Both the position numbers and the translations under genes were made by a program. A stretch of 64,000 bases of DNA from Siphonodentalium dalli (Eukaryota; Mollusca; Scaphopoda; Gadilida; Siphonodentaliidae), in assembly GCA_032622095.1 (NCBI GenBank), contig CP136065.1:110465195-110529194 (forward strand), in the 5' to 3' direction. Below, piece by piece: positions 1 to 11,477 of the stretch; the first letter of the stretch is position 1, and every line of letters starts with the position of its first letter. Under the pieces are notes generated by a model. That model was not told where the DNA came from and searched no databases. It saw nothing but the letters and a program-made list of their open reading frames with translations.

Positions 1-1425
1 GAGATTGTTTTAGCTTTGGTTCGTTAATTACGCTTGCGTATGATCATATTAAATTTAATGAAATTTTGATATCCTCGTTCTTTGAATTCACATTCGGGAG
101 ATCATGTGGGACTGTATGCCGTTCAGAAGACTCTGGGTGGCTGAACGCACGAAACAAACATATATACGACTATGACCAATTCAACTAAAATTTGAAGTCT
201 TGGGACAATCGTCTCCTCGCCAGGAGCCATAACTGTACGACAAAGGTTTCCAAGAAGATTGAGTTAATGTGCACCAATCAATGACTTGAGAGTTTGATGC
301 CAAGCATACCGAAAACACTATCAATGCGACCAATTACCAGAAGGCCGTGTCTATAGTTTTAAACGAAGATATTTCTCCAGAGTTGAGTTGTATAATTTGC
401 TTCAGATATGCCACATATGAGTTAAAATACGTAATGCATTTTGGTATATTGTGTATAATTATACAGATCTGTAATGAGTTTCGCAAATTTGATATCTGTG
501 GACTATAGGCCTCTGTATAACGCCACGTTCGACAAAATGAAGAGCAAACGCCACAAAGACGTTGTAAGCCAACGCTGGTAAGCGACAGAAACGTCATCTC
601 ATCCGATTGAGTTGGCGATGTGCACTCCAGTTTATGGAGACAATCCGGAGACCACATGCACGTCACCATAGTTAGATGTTTCGAGTTCATACAACAGATA
701 ATTTACTGCACAAATAACATGTGTTGGAGAGGGGATAATATAATCCCTGGGCCCTATACTATAGAACACAATTATTGTAATCACAAGCTTCTGTGGGGCA
801 CACAAAAGGTGTCGATTACCATAGACCTCCACTCTTATTCTAACAGTGAAAATGCGACTTCTTGTAATGCCACGTTCACATGCATGGTGACCACTACAAT
901 ATAATAGGGTTTCCACATGATTGTGACTTGCTTGACCAATGAAAAAAAATGATTCCTCTGAGACACTCATTGATATGTTATCGCTAGTGCATGGGTCATC
1001 AGTGTTCAATTTGATTAGTGGTAATCGGTATCCTTTAAATAATCGCTCAGTGAGTACACCGCAACCGTTCGTGCATTGTGTTATATTTCGTCAATGGTTA
1101 TCGTCTGTTTCAACATGTCTAGTTGTACGATGTATTTCAAATTCTAGTTGGGTTGTCATTCAGAATCGCTGGAGTATTCTATTGATAATATGTACAAGAG
1201 ACGTAACTAGAGGGTCTCGTGTGCAGGTTTAAACTCCAAGTTGTGTACCCACAAAGGGGACCCTCTAACAACGTCCTGTACGAATGTCACAATTGGGCAA
1301 TATATATACTCCAATACAGACTTTAGGTTGTTTTCCCACGAGACAACCGCTTGATTGCCGCAGTGTGAATGCCATTCTGATCAAACCCAATCACCCATCG
1401 GTAATGCGCCCACGAGCACACGGGT
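1..1425. other. Non-coding flank, no gene recognised
   Basis: Several short ORFs overlap on both strands without recognisable motifs. The one structure seen is an imperfect hairpin at about 1199-1276, with arms TAGAGGGTC and GACCCTCTA. Confidence 0.4.
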
Positions 1426-1430
1426 ATAAT

Positions 1431-1879
1431 CACAGTGGATCAACGGACACGAACCAAAACCGGAAGTCGTAGATTTCGAGGTGGAGAAATATCAGTCGAC
1501 AAATATTTGTTGACATTTTTTGACGGTTTTTTGGGAAAATAAACGCTTGGATAGCATATCTTACCAACTGAAGGTGAGTGAATATTTCTTCGCTAATGTT
1601 CGGAAACCGACGATCAATTCAAGTCAGTTGTCATTGTTCGATCGCGGAAAAAATGTCATTTAATCATCGCCGCGAGACGATTTCTTCCCCAAAATATCCC
1701 AGAAAATCATACTTTTCTCATCCATCGCAGACAGCTGTCGCAACAACCTATATACCAATCGAAAGACCTGTTTTCCCCCCACAAATGCATATTTTGAGTA
1801 TTTTCACGGACTGTCTCAAAATTCCAAATTTCATCTTTTGATGCAGGTACCCACCTCGAAAATACTGTCCGGTTAGTCC
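1431..1879 (+). repeat. Left 449-bp terminal inverted repeat
   Basis: Matches the reverse complement of 4723-5171 end to end. It contains a conserved open stretch that reads on the minus strand as TNRTVFSRWVPASKDEIW and onward. The same peptide is open in the other arm, but no family was recognised. Confidence 0.85.
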
Positions 1880-2130
1880 CGAAAAAAATAATCATTAGTT
1901 GTAAAAAATCTGTCCGCTTAGTCGTGATTTTGCTGAAGTCTGCCATCTTCAATTTCTGGTCGAAAAAGCAATTTTGCCGCAGATGATGGGCGTTTCATTT
2001 GACTTTTGCATGGCCACAATGGTTCTGTGTGTTCATAATGTTGTATATGTCTCCTGGTACAACATTATATCCAGGCGGTGACTTATATATATGAACTGTA
2101 ACCTGTAACTAAAATCCAACTACGAAGTAC

Positions 2131-2589
2131 ATGTTTGGTAAACATATAACTTTTGATGTATGTCATATTGTTAACTCTGACTTGTCATCACTCTCGAAAG
2201 GCCGACATAAAAAAAATGATTTACATCCAACTTTTTTCAGAAAAATGCAGCGGTGTGCCCATTTTTATCCTTTATATTTGATTATACACTCGCAACGAGT
2301 TGTGGGTTTATACAGGAAGCAGCTTGTTCGTCCTTTCGTGGATGCAATTTTCGGAGTTTTTATTCCTAAGTTTTGCGGTCATTTGTTTTGTTTTTTGCAT
2401 GGCATATATATATTTAGTACCATGGGAACATGCGAACCTATGATTATGAAATATGTCAGACTTTTTTGTGTGGAGTTATATGACATTTTTCGACATTATT
2501 GTTTTCAATATTCAGCAATGGTTAAAACAATAATGAGGTGGGGACTAAAACATACTGTCGGAGGGGTGTACAGCTATATCTGTTACTAA
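2131..2589 (+). CDS. Unrecognised 152-aa ORF inside the inverted-repeat element
   Basis: Open for 152 codons in an AT-rich interior. The translation is rich in Phe, Tyr, Cys and His, with no motif recognised and no paralogue in the window. It may be chance. It is listed because it is the longest open frame between the two 449-bp arms, where a transposase remnant would be expected. Confidence 0.12.
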   Translation: MFGKHITFDVCHIVNSDLSSLSKGRHKKNDLHPTFFRKMQRCAHFYPLYLIIHSQRVVGLYRKQLVRPFVDAIFGVFIPKFCGHLFCFLHGIYIFSTMGTCEPMIMKYVRLFCVELYDIFRHYCFQYSAMVKTIMRWGLKHTVGGVYSYICY

Positions 2590-3269
2590 TATTAGCTTAA
2601 GTTCAAGTCCACTAAGCGATATCATTTTATAATTCCAGGTGCTACTGACGAGAGGATCGCATGCCTGCCTTCATATGTAACCACTGTGAGGCAAAGGCTG
2701 ACGGCTTCGCTGAGGCAATCAACAATGGGATTTTACAACACCCGAATGAATGTTTGAAAATAAAATTATTGAAAATATAAAAAATATAAAAATTATTTAT
2801 AATAAAATAGTATACAATACTATACTATACAATACTATTCGAAATATTGGTACTCTCGGTTGATATAGAGAATAGAAACATCATCAGAAAAACTCCAGTG
2901 TTCTTTGGAGTTGTTGTATTCTTAACCCCACCTTGGCTGTCCATTAATGTAGAAGTGTTGTGTTTCCTACATGTATATAGCGGGTAAAATTCCAATCTAT
3001 AGCGTACAACTGAGTGTGGGGCCAGATGCAAGTTACTTTTGTAAATATATAGGCACGTGATTTTTGTCCTGTTCTATTCAAATCGCGCCATAATTAATTA
3101 TTTCCACATTAATTCACACACTGGACAATTTTGTTGGGAAGTTTTTAACGCAATTGGTCGCGTATATATTCAAATTTAAGCGGACAGAAGACATGCAGAC
3201 AGATCCTATACTCGTTCATATATATAGACAAAAAATTAACTGTATGGGAGGTCAAATTCACATTTAATA

Positions 3270-3385
3270 ATGAATTGCGCTCAAGCGCAAATACCACATA
3301 TCGCGCTGAAGCACACATATGGCATTTGCGCATAATTGAAATGAATTGCGCTTAAGTGCAATTAATTGCGATTAAGCGCTATGAG
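3270..3385. repeat. Cluster of AATTGCGCTTAAGCGCAATT-like palindromic motifs
   Basis: Variants of ATTGCGCTTAAGTGCAATTA recur at 3270-3385 and again at 4030-4090. Each is close to self-complementary around CTTAAG. The copies lie inside the inverted-repeat element. Function unknown. Confidence 0.5.
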
Positions 3386-4722
3386 TTGATTGAGAGTAAG
3401 TGTAACTACCCATATAACCTAACTATTAGCATGACCGGTGTATCTGCATGTGGCTAATTTAAACTAAAGGTCCTCAATCCGATCAGAAAGACCCATATTA
3501 TAAAGATACAACAACAACAACAATATTTCTTCAAAATAAGCTTTAGTTATCAGAATCGATTAACTGCAAAAAATAATGCTGACCACTGTCAACTATGGTA
3601 TCAAATTTCCCAAAAACGTGTGATTTATACACATTTTGTTCAACAAAAATATGGCCGTATAATTACTAAAGTATCACGAAATTTTACCGTATTATACCAC
3701 TTGTTTTAAAGTTATCCATCTTCTTCCGCAATTTTGACCGAAACCACCCCTTTGACGGCGTGTTTCTGGGCAGCAATCAATTGAAATAACAAACTTCAAT
3801 AATCGATATCTGATCACACTTGAGCTTTGATGGGTTGGTTCCTCGACTCGACTCGACTAAAACAGAAGGTAATACTGTCGCGAGTCACCCATTTTGTTAA
3901 AGAATTTAGGCTAGTTCACAATCCCAACTATCCAAAGCAATGAAAACAGGAGGTGATATGTCAATATGAGTTCAGGTTTAGTTATAGATACACCTATTTA
4001 TTCACCAGGGGTACATAGTTACATATAACCATGAATTGCGCTTAAGCCAAATAATTATGCTTAAGTGCTATTGCTTAACTGCAATTAATTATGAAATATG
4101 AATTAGGCCTCTCATAGAAATGGAAATAAACATCTGCATATTTGATGGCTATGCTATAACATGTAATATTAGCGAAAATTCTCAGAAATATGGGTGGGTG
4201 CCTGTAGTTTAAAACATTAAAATAAAGGGGTGTGTATATATACCCGAAAAATGTAGTGAAAACTTTATACAATCGTAATCAAAACTCGGGTGTGGGTCCC
4301 GAAAGTGGCCATAATGATCGAATTTAAAAAAAAAATTTAAGTATCAAATTTCACGCTATATACTGGCTGAAATATCAAATTATTGGAAAATACATCTACA
4401 CCTCCCACCATAAACAAATCCTGTTGCTACGGCCTTGATCATGGAGGGCATTGTAATATTCTTGTTCTAACAATATTTCCATAAATAATTCTTTGGTTAA
4501 TGACCTTACACGATCTGAACGAATGTTATGAGAACAAATTGCAAACTGTACTCGGTAACTAAACTTAATCAGTATACTATAGTTGCAACAGAAAAGCAGT
4601 TGGCCAAAAACGTGCCACTGTTAACGAAAGACAGCCACTAACTTATCCATTTCGACTCTTGATTGAACAACAAAAACTGTCCGCCGGGTCTGGTGGATTG
4701 CAACTAAATTCCGGGGTGTACA

Positions 4723-5171
4723 GGACTAACCGGACAGTATTTTCGAGGTGGGTACCTGCATCAAAAGATGAAATTTGGAATTTTGAGACAGTCCGTGAAA
4801 ATACTCAAAATGTGAATTTGTGGGGGGAAAACAGGCCTTTCGATTGGTATATAGGTTGTTGCGACAGCTGTCTGCGATGAATGTAAAAGGTATGATTTTC
4901 TGGGATATTTTGGGGAAGAAATCGTCTCGCGGCGATGATTAAATGACATTTTTTCCGCGATCGAACAATGACAACTGACTTAAATTGATCGTCGGTGTCC
5001 GAACATTAGCGAAGAAATATTCACTCACCTTCAGTTGGTCAGATATGCTATCCAAGCGTTTATTTTCCCCAAAAAACGTCAAAAAATGTCAACAAATATT
5101 TGTCGACTGATATTTCTCCACCTCGAAATCTACGACTTCCGGTTTTGGTTCGTGTCCGTTGATCCACTGTG
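4723..5171 (-). repeat. Right 449-bp terminal inverted repeat
   Basis: Reverse complement of the left arm, same length, with the outer end at 5171. The small ORF shared with the left arm runs outward on the plus strand (about 4722-4880). Confidence 0.85.
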
Positions 5172-5702
5172 ATAATCTACACTATTACAATACAGGTTAA
5201 ACCCCTGTCACACTCAGGCCGGCGCTCTCACTGCGCTGCAAAAGTACCAACATATCAGTAACACGCAGGAGGAGCGCCGAAATCTGTCGAAAATTGTCAA
5301 ACTTTTAAAACAAAGTATGCTCCTATTGCGTTCCTACTTTGTCAAGTCTCACGATCTTAGTGCGTTCAAGTCGCTGTCATTGTGATGCTAGTACGTTCTC
5401 AATAAGTTCGCAAAACGTTCTCTGCGCGGGCGCGGAGCGTATAGATAGCGCCTCCTGCGTTCTCCAGTCATTGTCAGTTTTTAGGTTGTGGGGAAAATAC
5501 CCAACACTCCGCAATAGATTAGCTGTCCGATTAAACTACTGTCACACTCCGCTGCGACCAGGCCGGCGCTTGCATTGCGTTGAAAAATAATCAAAGCGCC
5601 AAGCAAAGCGCGATAAGGTATCCAAGAACGTACTGGTGACGCAGTGGGCACTGGCTGGGACGGGAGAGGATCTCCGTGATCGCCCCAGAGCGCCAGAGCG
5701 CC

Positions 5703-5734
5703 GCGCTTGTTTTGTGCATGCACAAAACAAGCGC
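5703..5734. repeat. Perfect 32-bp palindrome
   Basis: GCGCTTGTTTTGTGCA followed immediately by its exact reverse complement, with no spacer. It lies in the left arm of the GC-rich element. Confidence 0.95.
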
Positions 5735-6365
5735 AGGGGTTCGGCGTTCTGACAAGGCGTAGTACCGTCGCCATGACAGCACAAAGCGTACTAACAACGC
5801 AATGACAACGACTTGAACACATTAAGAGCGTTTACGGCGTGGAGGAAACGCAGTGAGAGCGTGTGGGAGCGTGAGACTTGAGGTTACAATACACCAAATA
5901 CGAATTAGTAGAGTGATTTCCCCTGACACTACCAAGCTAGGATCAGCATAAAAAAAATTCTGGAAGCTGAATGGTCAATGATATATGGATGAAAAGTGCA
6001 CGAAAAAATGCACAAAAGTGTTTTCCGTCGAGACACATCAAATATAGCAACATGGTGAACGGTTATGGCTGTGCAAATGGCGAATAATTTATGGGAGGTG
6101 TTTGTGTTTTTTTCGATATCATTTGTTCCTCAATTTTAAGAGTAGTGTGACGTTTGTCAAGCTGCAGTGTGATCCACCACGTTTACAAGTATTTTTGGGC
6201 ACATTTCCATGTGTCTAAAAGGACGTTCTTTAATTTTAAATACTCGTGCATGGTCAAAGCTTTGCTGCGAATACAGGCCAGCGGGATTTGTTAACATTGA
6301 GGCCTATGTAAATCATTTGGTGTATTGTAACCTTGACAAAACAGGAACGCAATGGGTCGTAGTGA

Positions 6366-7161
6366 CCAGAGGCGGACTGGCCGATCGGGAGACCGGGAAA
6401 ATTTCCGATGGGCCGGAGGCCGTGCGGGGGGGGGGGGGGGGGGTGTATGTGGTTGGGCCGCAAATGAAGCCGACGTGGGCCACCACATGTGTTGTTTAAC
6501 CAGCCTAATTGGCTAATCGTAATTTTGTCATTAAATGAACTTGTCAGCATCATATAACACCACGTAAAGACCCCGTTGATCTCGAGATTTAACGGTAACT
6601 CCCAGCTGTAAATCCCGGACCCTCCTACAATTGAAATTTCCAACACAATAGGTACGCTTCAGTTGAGGCCAGTCTAGATGCTAGGATTAGCGATTTTCTT
6701 GTATAGTTTTCCAAATTTTCTCACCTGGGCCGAACAACCATGGGCAGCCCGGTGTGTCCTGGTCTCTTGTCCGTAGCCGTGTGCATTTGGTCTGGAGTTA
6801 GACCGCTAGATGTTAGAATTTATGCAATTTTTCAGGTAAAAATATCTTAATGGTCTCATACCGGGAATATATAGGACCATGGTTTATGAATATATCGGAT
6901 AGTGGGCCAGAGCACTTAGGTGCAAGAGGTGCAAAACACATGTATATTTTGTCTTTTTCAGTATCAGTTGGTGCAGTTGGAATTTCCCAAGAACACCCCC
7001 CCCGAACAGATACTGATTCAAGGGGGGGGGGTGAAGTTGGAATTTCCCAAGGTGGACACCCTCCTGAACAGATTCTGATGCAAGGGGGGATGCAGATGAT
7101 GCAGATGGGCCGTTATTATATTCATTTCCCGGGCCAGTTTTTTGGTCCAGTCCGCCTCTGG
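6366..7161. mobile_element. hAT-like non-autonomous element
   Basis: The ends CCAGAGGCGGACTGG (6366-6380) and CCAGTCCGCCTCTGG (7147-7161) are exact 15-bp inverted repeats. The similarity continues imperfectly through GGCC...CCGGGAAA. CAGAGGCGGACTGG is a common terminus of animal hAT elements. Flanking 8-bp duplications are not convincing (GTAGTGAC and GGGCGTAC). The interior has a G tract (6426-6442) and a tandem duplication of about 60 bp (6975-7090) with C/G runs. No transposase. It lies inside the GC-rich element 5202-8323, so it is probably a nested insertion. Confidence 0.55.
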
Positions 7162-8134
7162 GGCGTACAAAAAGCGCGATGAAAACGTGATAAGCGGGAT
7201 AGGAGTATGGGTGTTTTATTAGTTTTATTTATAGAATGGGAATTATTGGGATGATTAAAAGTCAAACTGCGAGCTGGAGGCCGAGTCCCTTAAAAGGTGC
7301 ACGTAGTTGGGGAAATTCAATTTCGTTTATTGTGTTAATCAACGTTGATTAATGTTGATTTTTGGTTTGTGATAAACCATATGTCAATTACAAATGAAAG
7401 AAATATCTGCAGCCCACTGGGGGTTGTGGTCGGAGACGGTCGAGTCGGCCACCGGTTCGTTAATTAGGTGCTGGTTGTTATTGTTATTTAACGGAATTCT
7501 GAGTTGGTCATTCGCAAAACCAATATATTTTATATTCTACAATTACATTCTTGGGTTTATAATATATGATCTTGAGCGCGTTACCATTTCTGACATTGGT
7601 TCTCTTGTTTTAACAGATTGAAAATTTCTGACAATTTTCCGCGCTTCCACTGTGCGTTATTCGTATTTTGATACTCAACTCAAAGCAAACGCCAGACTGA
7701 TCGCAGCGGAGTGGGACAGTGGTATGAGCAGACCGCATTTCAAAGTGGGATCGTACTGTAAACCTGCTGTAAACGCCGGAAGAACGCCATGTATAACGCT
7801 TGGGCGTAAAGTGAGCGTCAGAGTCGCAGTGGCAGCACAATGTGGACGTTCTATGAGCGGGAACCAGTCCATAACACCACATGACAGCGCAGAAAGAGCG
7901 CAACAAGTTTTGGACATAGCCTCATTGAGCGCATTAAGGACGGGAAAGGCACGTAGTGAGAATTTGATTAAGCTTACTGTAGTCGCAAAAGACAAGATTA
8001 ATTTCTTGCTGCAACCACGAGAAGCTAATATGCGCTTTTGCTACGTCCACATAACGCTCACGTCGCTCGCTTGGCGCTTTGCTGTGCGCTGTCACGGCGA
8101 CAGCACTACGTCCTGGTCAGAACGCCGAGCCTCT

Positions 8135-8166
8135 GCGCTTGTTTTGTGCATGCATAAAACAAGCGC
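8135..8166. repeat. Near-perfect 32-bp palindrome, second copy
   Basis: Same sequence as 5703-5734 with one base changed (GCATGCA followed by T instead of C). It lies in the right arm. Confidence 0.93.
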
Positions 8167-8329
8167 GGCGCTCTGACACCTATGGGCGACCATGAAGATC
8201 CTCGCCCGTTGTAGCCAGTGTCCACTGCGTCACCAATCGGTTCTTGGAGACCTTAGTGCGTTTAGGTGGGCGCTTTGATACTTTTGCAGCGCAATGAGAG
8301 CGCCGACCTGAGTGTGACAGGGGCTTTAC

Positions 8330-9400
8330 AGTGAAGTAATTGAGGGAGGGCGCCCTCAAACGGATTTTGGACCAAGATGGAAGAGAGTACTAAATACACA
8401 CTGCTCCCTGATTGGTTAATTTGATATCTTATATTTATAGATAAAAATGAAGGAAATCATTCCTGCTTGAATTAAAAAAAATCAGAAAAAACATTGGCTT
8501 ATGACCAATGTTGTGCTTTCATGTTTGAAATTTTCAGTGTGAGGTGTAAAATATCAATGTTTTTTTACTGCGATCCTGACGCTACTTTCAAAAACACGAA
8601 ATTTAAATGTAAAAGTCATGCTCAACGATATCAATTTTTTTTTTCAAAAAGTTTGCACAGATGACAGTCTTTCATATAATATATGCCTTCCACACTTATT
8701 GTATATATTGACAGCAGTAGGCTGTTAAAGGTTAGTATGGAGGCCTATGGGAAATAATTACTTCACTGTAACCTACAGTGGTCTATTGCACTTGACGCCT
8801 CCTGTGTACCTCCCATAACATTGTGATTACAATTATTATGGTCCATGGTATAGGCCCCTGGTCGCGGGTCATGGAATAATTTGTTTCCCTTGGTGTGATA
8901 CCGTCTTTTTTAGCAATACCACTGTAGAGGTCATTGGCAAATCCAAATTATTCTATGGAATCCATCTTTTCTGCGGAATATCCAACAGATACAAGGAGAT
9001 ATATTACAATTATATATGTGCGTCGTTTACTGAAACTCGTCCGAAAGGGTCCTTGTATTATCTAAAATAATACAATCACAATTAGAATATTCTCAGATAT
9101 TTAAGAAATATATCTTGTTTCGATTAAGATTATGCAGTTTATATGTAATCAATTTTTTTTCTTAAGCGCGATATAAAGGGATTATTTATTTAATGGAGGA
9201 ATTAGAACACTCTCTTAAGTCTAATTAGGAAAATTAGTGTGACAATTCCTCCATATGTATAAACGTTTATAGAACTCATAGACTTAATCGAAATAAGTTA
9301 TTTCTTATAATTTATTCCCAGTATTGCTAAAGCACGTCTATATAGTTTCCCCAAATATATTTCCGTAAAATCAGATATATTTTTAGCAAGAAATTTCGGA
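8330..9400. other. AT-rich stretch without recognised features
   Basis: No ORF above 60 codons and no repeat recognised except short local AT tracts. Confidence 0.4.
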
Positions 9401-9889
9401 CCATGTTTACCGTGGAATGCACCCTATGAGTTGTGTTGTATGCGTCCTGTGGGTACTAGGGCGACCGTATCACGCGAGGCATCGACTTTTTGGATACCCC
9501 TTAGCTCATGGTCCTCTTTGATCCTACGTCTCTTCAAGACGGGTGGTTGAGTTGATCCGGCTGCTATAGTCACACCACCAAGTGTCTCTCTTCTGATCGA
9601 ATGTTCAAGAAAAATTCAAGCTGACGCTCTTATGCAATTAACTTCTATTGAACAAACACCAGTATGTATTAGTCCTCACAAGACATTGAACAGTATCAGA
9701 GCTGTGTTGAGAGCTCGCGATATAGCTGATTCTTCTGAGTCAGAGATTTTTGGATGAGTTGGCAGGACCGGGAGTTACAGACGTCCGAATATTTTCAAAG
9801 ACAGATGATGGGCAACAAGTGTCTTTGAACAGTTATTTTCTGACCTTCAATGATCAATAAAGTTCAATCGATGCGAACATTCACCGGAA

Positions 9890-10072
9890 TTGAATGTTGG
9901 GTACATGGAGGTATATCTAAGAACTTATGTTCCGAATCCATTAAGATGTTTTAACTGTCAGAGATATGGTCATGGTCATGCACATCGTATAAGCCAAGAA
10001 ACAATATGTGCACGCTGTTCCGATTCTGGACATGACCATACGGATTTTACAAGACCCCACAATATGTTATAA
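9890..10072 (+). pseudogene. Gag zinc-knuckle fragment of the non-LTR element
   Basis: Sixty codons: MNVGYMEVYLRTYVPNPLRC and on. The first knuckle is C-x2-C-x4-H followed by H where Cys is expected; the second is C-x2-C-x4-H. Flanking gag sequence upstream and downstream is in other frames, so the gene is broken. Confidence 0.65.
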
Positions 10073-10340
10073 CTGTCAAGTTTTACATGCTGCAATGGAT
10101 CGGTAATGCCCCATATGGGACTATGAGTTCAAAATTCAAAGGTGTAAGGCTGAGAAAGACCTATCCTATTTCGATGCAAATAATTAGTTGGTGCTCGCCC
10201 ATCAATTCAACACATTATCTGTTGCTGTAAAAAGGTCTACTGATGTCAGCATTTAGACAGACAACAGTCAAACCAAAATCATTCGTATATCGCAAGCAAC
10301 CCAAATTGTCCAGACCGATATCACTCCGATTCCTGAACTT

Positions 10341-11477
10341 GTGTTACAGGCCATAAACCTATGTTGCAACAGTTGTTCCAAAAAAACCTATGTTGCAACA
10401 GTTGTTCCAAAAAATCCACTAAAGTTTAGCCAGCTACTACAACCTATAGACAATGAACAAAGCACGTGTGCTGTTTTCTGTGACATCTCGAAAACGTTTG
10501 ACAAAGTATGGCACCAAGGTCTGTTACTAAAAATAAAACACTATGGAATAACAGACAACTTGCATAAATGGTTCACAAATTATCTTGACGGGCGGCAACA
10601 AAGGGTGCAAATAAATTCTAGATTTTCTAAATATTCGCCAGTAACAGCAGGGGTCCCCCAGGGGTCCGTAGTCGGCCCCCTGCTATTTTTAATCTATATA
10701 AACGATATTGCTGACAACATAGAATCACAAATCAGACTATACGCCGATGACACATGCCTCATAAAATCCGATACGGACATACAAAGCCTTCAACATAGTG
10801 TAAATAACGACATGGAGAAAATAAGAAAGTGGGCGGACACATGGATAGTTAAATTTAATAATTCTAAGACAAAATTACTATTTTTCACAAGTTCTCAAAA
10901 CCTTGAGAGACCGCTCATAACCTTTGATGGATTGAGACTTGATTACTCTAAACAGCACAGGCATCTAGGCATGGAAATAGATGACGACTTAACATGGGAC
11001 AGTTATATAGAAAATGTATGTGCCAGAGCTTATGCTAAATTATCCCAACTACGAAGACTCAAGTATCTTTTAAACCGCAAAACTCTTGAAATCCTCTATT
11101 TGTCACACGTACGCCCAGTCATGGAATATGCAAGTAGTGTCTGGGCTGGAGCACCAGACAAGTTACTCAAACAACTAGATGATGTAGAATATGAAGCCGC
11201 ACGCATTATAAGTGGCTGTACGAGATCTGTACTTCGCAAACGAATACTAACCGAAATGGGTTGGGAAACACTTTCAGAAAGAAAACAAACAAAAAGACTT
11301 TCACTTTTTCATAACATTGTCAATCACAAAGTGCCCAAATATTTAGTTGACTTACTTCCCCCAAAATTCTCAGATATAAGCGACCACGATACTAGATTTG
11401 CATCAAACTTTATACATTTTAAACCTAATACAAAAAGAATGGAGTCAACATTCATGCCCACGTGTGTAAAAAATTAG
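10341..11477 (+). CDS. Reverse transcriptase, C-terminal two thirds, of the nested LINE
   Basis: The frame is open for 378 codons; the first 7 belong to the host gag element. Domains seen: palm motif CAVFCDISKTFDKVWH (usually KAFD), finger/palm TAGVPQGSVVGPLLFLIY, catalytic LYADDTCL, then the thumb LGMEIDDDLTW and the typical RPVMEYASSVW segment. N-terminal endonuclease is missing because of 5' truncation. The catalytic Asp pair is intact, but the element cannot be autonomous. The clade (CR1/Jockey group) is a guess from motif spacing. Confidence 0.85.
   Translation: MLQAINLCCNSCSKKTYVATVVPKNPLKFSQLLQPIDNEQSTCAVFCDISKTFDKVWHQGLLLKIKHYGITDNLHKWFTNYLDGRQQRVQINSRFSKYSPVTAGVPQGSVVGPLLFLIYINDIADNIESQIRLYADDTCLIKSDTDIQSLQHSVNNDMEKIRKWADTWIVKFNNSKTKLLFFTSSQNLERPLITFDGLRLDYSKQHRHLGMEIDDDLTWDSYIENVCARAYAKLSQLRRLKYLLNRKTLEILYLSHVRPVMEYASSVWAGAPDKLLKQLDDVEYEAARIISGCTRSVLRKRILTEMGWETLSERKQTKRLSLFHNIVNHKVPKYLVDLLPPKFSDISDHDTRFASNFIHFKPNTKRMESTFMPTCVKN

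Larger units (their letters stand above)
1426..5176. mobile_element. Inverted-repeat DNA transposon with CACAGTG termini and 5-bp target duplication (Transib-like?), non-autonomous
   Basis: Two 449-bp arms, 1431-1879 and 4723-5171, are reverse complements of each other with few mismatches. Both outer ends read CACAGTGGATCAACGG. The element is flanked by direct ATAAT (1426-1430 and 5172-5176). Five-bp duplications and CAC-(A/T)-(A/G)-TG ends are the hallmark of the Transib/RAG-like superfamily. Fifteen bp inside each end is ACCAAAACC, one base from the V(D)J nonamer. The 2.8-kb interior holds no recognisable transposase; the longest ORF (2131-2589) is unknown. The superfamily call is inference; the repeats and flanking duplication are seen directly. 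Confidence 0.6.
5202..8323. mobile_element. GC-rich DNA element with inverted ends CCCCTGTCACACTCAGG
   Basis: The left end, CCCCTGTCACACTCAGGCCGG (5202 onward), and the right end (reverse complement ending at 8323) match over about 48 bp, through GCGCTCTCA-TGCGCTGCAAAAGTA. A second, internal copy of the end starts near 5539 (TGTCACACTC). From there 5539-5820 is the reverse complement of about 8000-8320. The arms are GC-rich with many aacgcagtgagagcg-type subrepeats, unlike the AT-rich surroundings. A shorter element may be nested in a longer one. No transposase seen. No exact target duplication recognised. Confidence 0.6.

Noticed and set aside
5481-5822. Several overlapping ORFs in three frames, and a 174-aa ORF at 7652-8176
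   Set aside because: They arise from the GC-rich arms, where stop codons are rare; the same palindrome gives VLCMHKTSAAL in both arms.
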